A DNA stretch of 64,000 bases from assembly GCF_014529535.1 (NCBI RefSeq), contig NW_023503501.1, positions 3,168,150 to 3,232,149 on the forward strand, written 5' to 3'. This document shows positions 24,277 to 35,295 of this stretch, one piece after another. The stretch is from Bradysia coprophila. Taxonomy: Eukaryota > Arthropoda > Insecta > Diptera > Sciaridae. Within the stretch, counting starts at the first letter, position 1. Every line of letters begins with the position of its first letter. The notes beneath the pieces were generated by a model that ran no database searches, was not told where the DNA came from, and saw only the letters and a list, made by a program, of their open reading frames with translations. Position numbers and translations under genes: made by a program.

Positions 24277-24802
24277 GCTGGTATGGCGAGTATGGTATCG
24301 TTGAAAAGCTTAGACTGCAGGCTGATCAGGCCCTATTATTTTGTTGCAGACAGGGTCAACCTGTGTATTACGAATCCAAGTTTCGCCGAGGATGGTGATT
24401 CAGACAAATTTTGTAAAATTCATTCTCGACGTTTAATAGAGCATGGAATCATCTACCAACATCGCCATTCAAAGAGTTTCAAACTTTCTTCGTCTTGGAC
24501 ATATAACCATTCAAAGATGTCGAATTTTCGACTTTAGCTGGCTGTAGCTACGTGGTCAAGTTGTCGAGGGAAGTCAGTACGATTAGCTTAGAATTAGCTT
24601 CCTCTATCCGTTGCGATAACAATCTGTATTCAAATTGACACGTCGGTCCCATACGGCTATGAGTGCCGGTTCTCCGAAACGGCTGGAAAATTTTGCGAAC
24701 TGAATGTGGTTCCTTATAGTACTCGAGTCCCTCAATAAGAATATTAAAAAAAATCAGAGGTGGTGTCGCGACTCTATTTAAGTTCTGTTCAACCCCACCG
24801 TG

Positions 24803-26363
24803 CGCTACATCTACCATCAATTGCTAAAAAAAGTGAAGATAGATCATCCGTGCTTTACATTTACAAGAATTGTTTGGTTCGTTGACATAAACTTATTCCT
24901 ATATCTCTCAATCATTGTCCTGAAACATTTAAGGGCAGATCGCCGAAATTCCGAATATTGAACTACCGACCATAATTCATTCCCCGACACACAATGAAAC
25001 AATTTTACTAAATTTTAAATTCGAAAGTTATTACCGAATGCCATCACAATATTCCTTGTTGTGAAGTAATCCACTGTATGCATTCACATCACATATCAAT
25101 ATGATCTTCACACAATACGACTTAAGAAAAGCAAATAAAAACATATAAAGATATTCACGGTCAGTGACCTGATATCACACATAGTCAACAAACCCTTTTC
25201 CAACAAACAGTATTAGAATTTAGAATCTCATATTACTCGTCGTCTTCAACAAAAACCAAATATACGTAAAGGACTTCAACAAAAATATTTACTCAAAACC
25301 GTCGACAATATATATATATGAAACACGAAAAGGGAACGGAGAAGAAAAATCATTACAGGGGTGGTTGAATGTGTAACTTTCAGTGTATTTAAAGAGAAGA
25401 AAAAAAAAACGTCGAAAAACCTGTACCGAAAGTAACAATTGGTATCTTGAAGGCACAAAGTCAATATCTTAACTCGGATCTTATAAGTTTCGTTCGTCGT
25501 AGTCGGGTTGAATAATATGATCACCATGATAAGTCCTTGACTCTAAGCAAATGGGTTGAACGAACTGACTGCTTTTTCTACCACGGTTAAGTGATTTGTA
25601 GAATAGAAAAAAAAACTGAGAAGAGAAGGAAATAATAGAACTTTTTTTGTATATTGTATTGTATGTATGTACCCGTGTAAAACGACATGCCACAGTGAAT
25701 GGATGAAAATACTCATAGAAGTCAAAAGTCGTATATGTATAAATATGTTATATGGGTTTTGGTCTTTACATCAAACTATTTGACGAATCCGATATAAATA
25801 GAACGAATTCTGTATGTGTGCGATGAAATGAGTGGTGTTTTTTTCATCCGATGTTGACTCTACAACCTACCCCTATGTGAGTATAGTTAAGATTGTCAGT
25901 TTCTTTGAAAGGTTTCAGTTAGCGCATTGCAGGAGGGTTGCTTTCTATCACTTATAATTGATTTAATACAAGCATAAGGGTGCTATAATTATGAATAGCT
26001 CCACAGTAAGGACACAAATATCGAAATGCCTTACATTTATAAGCTCTCACAGGCTTTTCATTTGTGTAATATGTATGGCTTCAATGACATGTATGTCCTT
26101 CTTTGGAAATATATTTGTAATTGGATTGTATTAGCGTAGTGATAAAATGGTATGCCTGATTAAATTACCAAGAGAATGACGACGGATACTTTAAAATTTT
26201 GCACATAAATCAATCCCACAAACTTTGGATTTTCATTGTCTAGCTAGATTTTAATTAAAGGGAAGTAAAGAGAGTACGTAAACAAACGTATCATTATAGT
26301 CATATTTCTTACAACTTTCATTTAAACAAAAATTATGCAGAAATTATCATCTCCGGTGTGTCG
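24803..26363. other. Intergenic, no gene seen
   Basis: AT-rich DNA. Minus-strand frames at 25276-25725 overlap each other in three frames and show no motif. Confidence 0.4.
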
Positions 26364-26560
26364 TTAAAAGGCATCGATGCTTAGCTAAAATTATGGCCTA
26401 CATTTGTGTGTCTCGTATTTAATTTTCGATGATATCTTTTCATCAGAATCCTTTTTGAAAAATGTACACCGCAATACGGACCACGCACGAATGTGTTAGT
26501 CTTAAATCAAAACAGTTTTGGCTGTAGTGGTTTGACCAGCTCTGAGTATTCTCAAAAATG
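26364..26560. mobile_element. TTAA foldback family, left half only
   Basis: TTAA followed by AAGGCATCGATGCTTAGCTA, then a block with ATCAGAATCCTTTTTGAAAA, CGAATGTGTTAG and TTTGACCAGCTCTGAG matches the left arm of the complete element at 37718-38125. The right arm is not seen, so this is a truncated or decayed copy. Confidence 0.65.
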
Positions 26561-26794
26561 GTAAAACTGCTACAACTGCTTCGTAGCTCTTTCAAATTGA
26601 CTTCTTCACACTAGAGCTACGCAGATGTTTTCTTGTATTGTAATCTTGAAACTGAAATGAAATGAAAGTTGAAATTTATATTCAACCAATAAAGTTCAAT
26701 GAAAAAGTCATTTCATTGCAATCGTTAACCCTGAAGTTTGAGGAAGTTGTAATCTAAAAAATATAGTCGAAGTAGGGAATGCAACCGGTAAATT

Positions 26795-26980
26795 AACCTG
26801 TTACAGACGGCAAGCATATGACCAGTATGCTTCCATCGATCAAAGTATTTTTAATCTGTTGATTTCAAATCTTGTACTTCAATTTTTTTAACATGCATTT
26901 TACTATATTACTCAGAGCTTGTCAATGTTTTTGTCGACGTTGTCGATAACACATGAAAAGGCGCGTTTGACAGGTTAAAA
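26795..26980. repeat. AACCTGTTACAGA dispersed repeat, copy 1
   Basis: It shares AACCTGTTACAGACGGCAAG, TCGATCAAAG, AATTTTTTTAACATGCATTT, CAGAGCTTGTCA and TCGATAACACATGAAAAGGC with 59091-59319 in the same order. It is non-coding and of unknown type. Confidence 0.7.
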
Positions 26981-27809
26981 ACAGGTAAAAACCCGTATGA
27001 CTGGAAACCGGCCGGTATTTCGTCTTTTTGTTTACCGGTTTTTGCCCATACAATATAATAGCTCAAAATGAAGCTCTGAGAATAACGACCGTGGTCAAAA
27101 AAATTCTCAAACTTGTCAGAACAGGCCTCAGGTTGATCTGAAACTTTAAGAAATTTTCACACAAATTTGTCAAAAATATTAGGTTAACCTGGAACCTGAC
27201 CTAATAGGTCGAGCCTGAAATCCGAAATCAGGTTTCAGGTCACGTCAAAATTCATTTAATACAAACAATATCATTTTTTATTTACAATGCCAAGAAAAGG
27301 TAGTCAGGCTAAGCCGTCATTTAATCATTTTTGAGATAAAACTTCAGGTAAAATTAATGTGAAAAGCTATGAAAAATTGATTGATTATCTTTAATTTTCG
27401 TATTTTCCGATCTCTGTCACAATAGTTCGAAATGTTCGTCCGACTCTTTTGACTATGGTACACGAGTAGATGAAATAAAGTTACAAGTGGGTTGCTCTCG
27501 GAATGGATTTGGATTAATGAAAATTGATAAAAATGGGGTTTTGATCGCCAAACAAAAGGGGTCTAAGTGTTCTATTTTCCAATATTCTGTAAGTTGCTTC
27601 CATATTACAGTTACAGATAAATAATTGTGAAGTAATAAATTGATGGCAAAACATTTACAGTCTCGAGTCTATTTAGTTGGCATAATGAATATTTCTAATG
27701 TACTATTTCAACCGATAACTCGTTTCACATATATTTCTGGGGGTAGTCACACAGTCACAAATTGTCGTACACTCAACGTATTACCCCCCATTAAAAATTA
27801 TTGCGATAA
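26981..27809. other. Intergenic, no gene seen
   Basis: Contains several short AGGT(T)..ACCT imperfect repeats around 27120-27250 but no recognised element or exon. Confidence 0.35.
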
Positions 27810-27961
27810 TAGGGAGATTGCGATTTTCACTTATCATTGTAAGTTGACGTAACAACTGGAATTGGAATTGTTGACTCTCCATATACGTTGGATGGAAAAG
27901 TTACTTATAATTTCAAGTTTTATGTCAACTTTTACTAAAGATGAAATTCGCAATCTCCCTA
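27810..27961. mobile_element. TAGGGAGATTGCGA MITE
   Basis: The ends TAGGGAGATTGCGA(TTTTC) and (GAAAT)TCGCAATCTCCCTA are inverted, with inner GTAAGTTGACGT and ATGTCAACTTTTAC extending the pairing. The element is 152 bp and non-coding. No convincing 8-bp duplication flanks it, so a TA target is possible. Confidence 0.75.
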
Positions 27962-28922
27962 ATTAGTACATTACGTCCGTGGTTCCAAACTTGATTAGGC
28001 AATATACTATGCATATTTCATATATGAGCGAAACGCAATTTACATTGCCGTAACACAGAAAATAATTTTATTTACTTTCCATGACAATACCGCCAAAATA
28101 GTCAATAAGTAATAAATACAGTGTCAAGGTTTGATAATCGAAATTTGACTATTTCAATAATTAATTTGTAAAAATTTTTTAGTATTGTTTAGTTAGCTGT
28201 TGTGTATCATCGATTGTCATCCTATAGTGTTTACTTCTTCGCTAGAAATATTTTAATTAAAAAGTAGTTATCTTTTGAATATCAAGAAGGTGGTAGATGT
28301 TCAATAATTAAAATATTTTAGAGTCAATCTACACTCAGAATGACGTAACTTGCCAATTGTCCTTTCGATGCAATGAAAAGTAACACAAAAATAATTTGGA
28401 TTTTGTGAAGTTGGTTTAACAGACTTTTCGTCTCCAATCATTGCCTTTATACCTATACTGTCATTTTAGTTATGTAACATACCTAAACGACTTCATAACT
28501 CTACTACAGACATTATTGCAGTAATTATTCGGTTATGCGAATCTCTTGTACAAGTTTTCAATAATTACCTGTGGTTACAGGTTTTAATGTTTATGTAATT
28601 GGTCTAACACTTAAACTTTTAGTTTGCTTGTTATATTGGCAAAAGCAAAAAGGAATAGAAAACTAGTGTGTGGCCGGAAGAAGTTCAGAAATTAATTTTG
28701 GCCGTAGCCAATCATCTTATAAAACGATTTTTGAAAGATTTTTTTTGTGTCGAATAATAATTCAAACATTAAACGACCGTGAACTAGACCTACACTCGTG
28801 ATCATATTTCTTTTTCGTAAAAGAAGCTGGAAACATGGACAATCCAGCATTCGTTCAAAATGAGGTACATTTTCATTAAAAAGAACGGACAAATTTCAAA
28901 TTATTTTAATAAATTGTATGAG
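27962..28922. other. Upstream region of the SLC23 gene, no exon identified
   Basis: The 5' exon(s) and promoter of the transporter may lie here, but no ATG-donor pair compatible with the phase of the exon at 28923 could be chosen with confidence. Confidence 0.3.
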
Positions 28923-31841
28923 CGAAGGTTCCACTAAAAGATCGGAAACAAGTCTCAATCAAAGAACTTCCGCCACAAAATGAAAACTTCCAAGGAAATT
29001 CAAATGGTGAATTAATGTACACCGTTGATGATGTTCCTCCATGGTATTTGTGCCTTTTTTTAGGTCTACAGGTGAGCGAGATTTTATTGAAATAAAAACG
29101 AACAGAATTTTCTAATAAATTTGTATGACTATTTGGCAGCACTATCTCGAAATGATTGGCGCTACAATTGCGTGTCCATTTTTCCTAGCTCCAGCTCTGT
29201 GCATGGCAGATGATGATCCTGATAAAGCTAACATTATATCAACTCTGGTTTTTATGTCTGGTATCATAACCATATTTCAAAGTACAATTGGAACAAGGTT
29301 AGATCTCCGGAAATATTTTCACTTTTTTCTTTGTATATTCATTGAAACAATTCATGTTTGCAAAAGGTTGCCAATTGTTCAGGGCGGCAGTTTCTCGTAT
29401 CTAGTACCATCTTTAGCTATTATGAGTTTACCGCGATGGAAGTGTCCAACTACGGATGTGTTTGACACTTTGTCCGACGCAGACAAAACGGAATTGTGGC
29501 AAGTTCGTATGCGAGAAATCCAAGGAGCTATCATTTTTGCCGCTTTATTTGAAGCTTTGTTTGCTTTTACGGGTTTGTTAGAAAATTCATTAGATCGATA
29601 GGCAGTAGTCATGATCATGTTATATCATTGGTTGTGCTGTACTACGTATTCGTGAAAAACACATTTTATTTAGGAAATAAAGAAAGGGGCACTAAAATAA
29701 CAAAAAGCATTTACACAGGTCTCATCGGATTTTTGGTAAAATATTTAACTCCCTTGGCTATTGCTCCTGCTATAAGTCTCATTGGCATATCTTTGTTCCA
29801 AAGTGCAGCTGAGGAAGCTTCTAAAAACTATGCGGTGTCGATATCGTAAGCTTAATTGATAGATACAACAAACGTCATTGAAATTTAGACATGAATTTGC
29901 TTCAGTTAACACACTTAAAACATGAGTGGTACTCTAAATAGGGTACTGAAACTTGACAGTGTGCCACACAACTGTAAAATACTGTTTCATATAAAATAGT
30001 GCTCTATATGGCAGCTGTCGTTGCTTCAGCTGTTTTTCAGCTAGTTCACTCTCATAAACAGAACCACTTGTCTGTCTTTATACGGTTTTACCACTTCCAG
30101 ACGTGCGTGTAACTATTTTACACGTAAAGACAGAAAAGCACTTATGTTTGTATTAGTGAACCAGCTGATACAAATTAATGTCTAAATTTCACTGACATCG
30201 GCTGTAACTGTTAAACTTACGTGTATTACAAATGTTTTTTCTCGCTAGTCTTTTGTTGCTACTAGTCATTTTCTCGCAACATTTACGAAATATTAAAATC
30301 CCATTCCTTTGTGGAAATGCAGAACCGAACGGCAAGAAAACCAAATTTCCCCTGTTTCAAGTGTTTCCGGTAATTGTTTTTAGTTTTAAGCTTATATTTC
30401 GCATAATGTTTGTTTTTTAATAGGTTTTACTATCCGTCGCAACAGTATGGGCTATTTGTGCAATTTTAACTGTAACCGATGTTCTTCCTGCAAATGATGC
30501 GGCCCGAACGGATTCGAAAATAAAAATTATGACGGGTTCGTCATGGTTTCGTGTTCCCTATCCATGTAAAATTAAGAAAATCACTTTTTTTTACCGTCAC
30601 CAATTAAAATTCAAATAATTTTGTAGTTCAATGGGGCTGGCCCACTGTTTCAATAGGAGCTGTTCTTGGTATATTTTGTGGTGTCATGACATCTACAATT
30701 GAATCACTCGGAGACTATTTTGCTTGTGCAAGCATTGCTAGTAGAATTTAACCCGTTTAGTGCGTCGCTTTCGTTTACTGATTATTTTACCCTTTAACAG
30801 AAACTACGAGTCCTCCCATACACGCTCTAAATCGTGGAATATTCATTCAAGGTTTTGGTTGTGTTCTAAGTGGTTTTTGGGGATCAGGTAACGCATCAAC
30901 GTCATATTCAAACAATATAGGGACGATTGCTGTTACGAGAGTAGCATCCAGGAGAGTGATACAAGGTACAAACTACTCATTTTGTTAACACCAGCTGTTG
31001 CGGAAATTACATAACCTAACCCAATTGATTGCCGTTCTTATAGTATCCGGAGTCATCATGATAATTTTGGGATTAGTGGGAAAAGCTGGGGCTGTTTTTG
31101 TATCGCTACCTGATCCAATTATTGCCGGAATGTTTTTATTTATTTTCCCATTGATTATGGCAGTCGGTATAAGTACATTGGCTGAAATTTCCTTGGAATC
31201 AGCTCGAAACGTCTTTATCGTCAGTTTCTCAATTTTTATGGGACTTGTAGGTATCACGTTCAGTTTGACTAAACCTTTCTTTGAAACTATTAATATTCTT
31301 AAGACAATATCTGAATGGGCCAAACATAATGAAGGAGTAATTCAAACCGGATCTGAAGAAGCCGACAATCTTATTCAAATTTTGCTCAGTACCGGAATGT
31401 TCGTTGTAAGATTATTTCTGTTTATGTTTGTGGATCCGTTCCGGGATCTTATCGTGCTACACTTACTACATTCTGCAATCGTGTCAATTAATATTTTTAG
31501 GCTGGTTTCATTGGATTCGTGCTTGACAATACAATTTCTGGAACTGACGAAGAAAGAGGACTGACTAGACGGAGAAAAGCACAATTGGAAGCCCAGTTGG
31601 CTGGAGATACTTCATTTGATTTTCCTTGGGGAATGGAAGCAATTAAAAAGTAAATAAATTCGACTGTAAATTGTCTAGCAGATAAACTGACTCAGACAAC
31701 TGAATTTACAGGATAAAATGGCTGCGATATCTACCGATCTCACCGACTTACGAAAAAGACCTGATCGAATTTCTACCATTTTGTAAAAAGCGAAAAGTTG
31801 TCATATCCGATGGTGTGAATGGGAACACAACTCACTTGTGA
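28923..31841 (+). CDS. SLC23-family nucleobase/ascorbate transporter (NAT), 11 exons
   Basis: Exons: 28923-29071, 29140-29297, 29367-29572, 29719-29845, 30249-30369, 30424-30565, 30627-30740, 30801-30965, 31044-31405, 31501-31649, 31712-31841. All junctions are GT-AG and keep the frame. From the in-frame ATG at 29015 the protein is 576 residues, close to the usual family length. The first exon is also open upstream of that ATG, so an earlier start in an upstream exon is possible. Family marks: [18 protein letters not shown] at the first membrane helix, [33 protein letters not shown], and the NAT signature region as [12 protein letters not shown]. The protein has many membrane helices and should move nucleobases or ascorbate with cations across the plasma membrane; the substrate cannot be told from sequence. 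Intron 4 (29846-30248) holds a MITE. AATAAA follows near 31897. Confidence 0.93.
29880..30190. mobile_element. MITE within an SLC23 intron
   Basis: The inverted ends are GAAATTTAGACATGAATTTG and CAAATTAATGTCTAAATTTC. Inside are GCTTCAGCTGTTTTTCAGCT, TTTATACGG and a palindromic core with ACTATTTTACACGTAAAGAC. Similar pieces (CAGCTG, TTTATACGGTT..ACCACT.CC) occur at 58396-58551 and about 41330-41440, so this is a dispersed family. Confidence 0.7.
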
Positions 31842-32447
31842 TTTGGAGACAAGAGGTTTACCAGCAGAGAGGAGATTAATTTCATTTTAAAATTTTGAAT
31901 AAATCGGTTTTACGTTAAGTCACTATTATTGGTCAGTTTGGGATGTAATGGATAATTGGGAGATATTTCGAGTACAGCAAAATATAATTGCGAATAGTCT
32001 TGAATTTCTGATGCGAAATTGTCGTGATCCAGCTAGGAAAATAGAAGATTTTTCCTAGTAACCGGCGTCTCCCTACGTTTCGCAAACAGAGGCAAATATT
32101 CACTTTATATAACAGATTTTCTGCTGTATTTTCAACATGAGCATCAAAGTGATGAGTGTAAGGATGCAATGGCAAAAATAGCTATTTATTTACCGAGAGG
32201 AGAAAATAGGAAATTTCTTTCGAGTTAGAATTTCATATGTATCTACCAGAGGTGAGCACAACATTTTTCATGTGTTCATGGTGTGATTAACCTCTTTTCT
32301 CCATGAAACGAAAACCTCTATTCGCCATATAATTTTTGAAGACATAAATAAATGAAGTGCTCAAATGATCAAATGTCCCCAATTGTCAACCAAACGCATT
32401 TGTACCATAACCTACTGGGGGGAGATAATAAGGTTAACCGCACCGCA
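31842..32447. repeat. Gene-free; mid-length dispersed repeat, diverged copy
   Basis: From about 31950 the sequence carries GAGGAGAAAATAGGAAATTTC, TACCAGAGGTGAGCACAACA and CTTTTCTCCATGAAACG, phrases shared with 40110-40260. It is a decayed relative of the repeat at 39700-40330 and 11615-12175. No coding exon was seen after the SLC23 stop. Confidence 0.45.
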
Positions 32448-32504
32448 CCAAATAAATTTCTAAAAATCTAGAATTCCGTTTTGGATTTTTAGAAATTTAT
32501 TTGG
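32448..32504. repeat. Perfect 21-bp hairpin
   Basis: The arm CCAAATAAATTTCTAAAAATC (32448-32468) is the exact reverse complement of 32484-32504, with a 15-base loop TAGAATTCCGTTTTG. The perfection of the arms suggests a recent origin or selection. The hairpin sits between the SLC23 and piggyBac genes. Confidence 0.85.
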
Positions 32505-33632
32505 AGACATTCCTCGACGATTTAAGTAAAGTCCAGGGTGCCGAAAGTTGACAAGCCGCAATTAACTCCAAGGGGCGAAAATGGGAAATTTCCCCGAGAG
32601 CGAAAGTTCAAATTCTCTCAAAGTGAAATTTACTATTTCTCACCGAGGGAGAACGTTTTTCATGCTACGAAAATCTGCATTTTTTCCACTCTGAAGAAAA
32701 TAAAATAAAAAGCGTGTTTTGGTATTGAGCCATTCACACCCCCCCTGAACAAAAATAAAGTTTTACCGAAATGCACCCAAAAATTTATTGCTGTTCTAAA
32801 TAAAGGGACCCTAGGGGAGTTCAAAACGATGGTCCGTTAAGCTGGACCAGATGCTTCCCCAGCCCATACAATTTTTTCCTTAGTTGGTACGCACAACAGG
32901 CCCATCTGAGGCTTAGGTGCAGGCGTAAAAGCCACCCACTTATTCTATCTTATTCTACATCATGCAAAGCGTTCACCCCTTCTGATAACTCATTATTCAA
33001 ACCGTGTATCAAACCGTGTTTTTTTTTTATTAAATGCAAATCGCATTGTTGATGCGATGCGAAGGGAAATCGTTCACAAAATTTAAATGGCTTAATATGT
33101 CCGCACACGAAATGTACGAATGTAAATGTGAAGTGAGTAAATATATATTTTATACATTAAAGGAATGCATATTATTAAAGGTACAACAGGTCATTAATAA
33201 AAAAAAGCTGAATGCTAAATAAAATTCAACAGTTTACCCATTTTAGTGTTCTAGTAAGTAGTGATGGTATCGTATGCTAGACATTTAAATCGACTCTATA
33301 TACGTACGAGTATCGGCCCATATGTTGTGCAATATAAAATGTAATATAAACAGAGTTTATTCACTTTTTAAACCACATAAAGGATGGGGTCTGACTTACT
33401 GAGGGCATTTAAATTGAAATGATCGACTTGGTCGTATGGACATGCAACAATAATTTCGAGAATAAAAAAAATTACTTCTATACACAACACAAAGAATAAA
33501 TTATACGTATGGAATAATGAATGAATGAATGACTGGGATTATTTGTTATTTTATTTTGAAACTCAACCACCGGAAAGGAAGGGTCGAATTTTCACGACAG
33601 AATATGTTGTTGATAAGTCGCATTGTATAGAA
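32505..33632. other. Intergenic, no gene seen
   Basis: No known exon. The 33034-33222 frame has no motif. Confidence 0.35.
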
Positions 33633-34160
33633 AAATTACTCAATTTTCAAGTTTTGCTTACTAGAAATTGAATTTCATGAAAGAAAAAAAAAATGTTCGA
33701 ATGAAGGCATGGGATTCAGGTATCAATGGTATTAATGACACGTATGACACGACGCGTCGGCCTATGACCTCATGGAATAATTTCATTTTAATTTCTGTGT
33801 GCTTTCAAGAGTCTTCCTCTGCAAGGAACTTTCTTTCTTTCGATTGATCAAGACGTTTAGCACATCGGCCCAATCACACAGAGAAAAATCTTGGATTAAA
33901 TTGTTAGGATTTCGAAAGATTAGAAACTTTTAGCGGTCTTAATCTTTTGGTTAGTTTCTATAGAAAAATTACTTAATTTTCAAGTTTTGCCTACTAGCAA
34001 TTGAATTTCATGAAAGAAAAAAAAAAAGTTCGAATGATGGCATGGGATTCAGGTATCAATGTATGACACGACGCGTCGGCCTATGACCTCATTCAATAAT
34101 GAACATTTTACTTTCTTCTTTTCGATTGATTAAGACGTTTATCGGCCCGATCACACTTTG
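33633..34160. repeat. Direct duplication of about 200 bp
   Basis: The first copy is about 33633-33875 and the second about 33960-34160. Both run AGAAAAATTACT(C/T)AATTTTC, GAATTTCATGAAAGAAAAAA, GGCATGGGATTCAGGTATCA, GACACGACGCGTCGGCCTAT, then TTTCGATTGAT. The first copy has an insertion near 33730 and a longer 3' part. The spacer holds a solo end of the ACACAGAGAAAA MITE family. Confidence 0.85.
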
Positions 34161-34510
34161 TGAGTAAACTCTGATGGAGCTGCCTGGGATACAAAGATAT
34201 CAAGGTTCGGAAATAATGTAACATGCATAGCAAACAGTGGAAATGACCATATATGCTTATAGGTTACATAGTTTGTTAAATAGTCTTTATACGTCCTAAA
34301 AAATTAAGGCTCGGAAAAGGTTGATTTAGGTCGCTCTTTAAACTAAAAATTGATGACCTGACCTGAATTTAATTCACGGTGAGCTTCAAAAAAATTTTAT
34401 TCGACCTCTCGTGGACATGAAATGTTTGAAAAAAAAAAAAAAAAAATGTTTTTAGTGATTTTTTTAGAGGGCTTACCACGAATAAGAATAACGTAAAAAG
34501 AAAATATTTC
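34161..34510. other. Intergenic, no gene seen
   Basis: AT-rich with a long A-run at about 34430-34446. Confidence 0.35.
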
Positions 34511-35156
34511 GATGGGAAAATTTTTAATCGTCCGAGCGACGATAATATCGTAATATACGACAATAATATCGTTTTCCGGACGATAATATCGTTTTCTGTA
34601 ACAATATTATCGTCCGTGTAACGATATTATCGCCCATGAAACGATATTATCGCCGATTGAAACGATATTATTGTTTTTGCGACGATAATATCGTTTCATG
34701 CAACAATATTATCGTTTCTGCAGTGATAATATCACCTGTAAAACGATATTATCGTCCTTGAAACGATATTATCGCCGATTGATACGATATTATTGTTTTT
34801 GCGACGATAATATCGTTTCATGCAACAATATTATCGTTGCTGCAGTGATAATATCACCAGTGAAACGATATTATCGTCAATGAAACAATATTATCGCCGA
34901 TTGAAACGATATTATTGTTTTTGCGACGATAATATCGTTTTATGCAACGATATTATCGTTTCTGCAGTGATAATATCACCCGTGAAACGATATTATCGCC
35001 GATTGAAACGATATTATTGTTTTTGATACGATATTATCGTATCAGACGACAATATCGTTTTCTGCAACAATAATATCGTCCTAGCAACGATATTATCGTC
35101 CATGAAACGATATTATCGCCGCTGCAACGATAATACACTCGAAAATTTTTCCCGTC
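34511..35156. repeat. Tandem array of ACGATATTATCG palindromes, higher-order about 122 bp
   Basis: A palindrome of the type ACGATATTATCGT or ACGATAATATCGT recurs about every 20 bp for 600 bp. Six such subunits make a longer unit of about 122 bp: the phrase GCCGATTGA.ACGATATTATT begins at 34652, 34774, 34896 and 34998. The array is bounded by GATGGGAAAATTTTT on the left and GAAAATTTTTCCCGTC on the right, which are inverted to each other, so the block may itself be a transposable unit. Open frames across it are artefacts of the repeat. It ends 140 bp before the start of the piggyBac transposase. Confidence 0.9.
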
Positions 35157-35295
35157 ACCCAAGTTTCACTCTTAACACGATTTCGTTAAATGCGGCCGCG
35201 AGTGAATTTTCAAAATGTAGTACTAGATTGGTTTTAAATTAAAGTATTCGTTGCTAAATTAACGATTAAAAATCAAAGCAAAGTTAAGAAAAAAA

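Larger units (their letters stand above)
23576..24802. mobile_element. Large foldback element carrying two nested MITEs
   Basis: The ends are CACGGTGGGGTTGAAC and GTTCAACCCCACCGTG. Pairing continues through AACTTAAATAGAGTCGCGAC, CACCACCTCTGAT, TTCTTATTGAGGGACTCGAG and GGAACCACATTCAG, interrupted on the left by the insertion at 23614-23775. The arms are about 150 bp. The middle holds a direct duplication at about 23868-23995 (unit starts AAAGCTGATTTCCAGATATT) and a second nested MITE at 24115-24276. No transposase frame was recognised. The open frames at 24136-24537 (plus) and 24548-24820 (minus) match no family known to me. Confidence 0.8.

Noticed and set aside
24136..24537. 133-codon open frame on the plus strand
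   Set aside because: It starts inside a MITE and runs through the foldback element interior with no known motif.
34698..35026. Two open frames rich in YYR and DNI
   Set aside because: They are direct translations of the palindrome array; amino acid periodicity follows the 20-bp repeat.
34511..35156. CRISPR-like appearance of regular repeats
   Set aside because: The DNA is from an insect nucleus, the units are imperfect palindromes with variable neighbours that are themselves repeated, and there are no unique spacers or cas genes.
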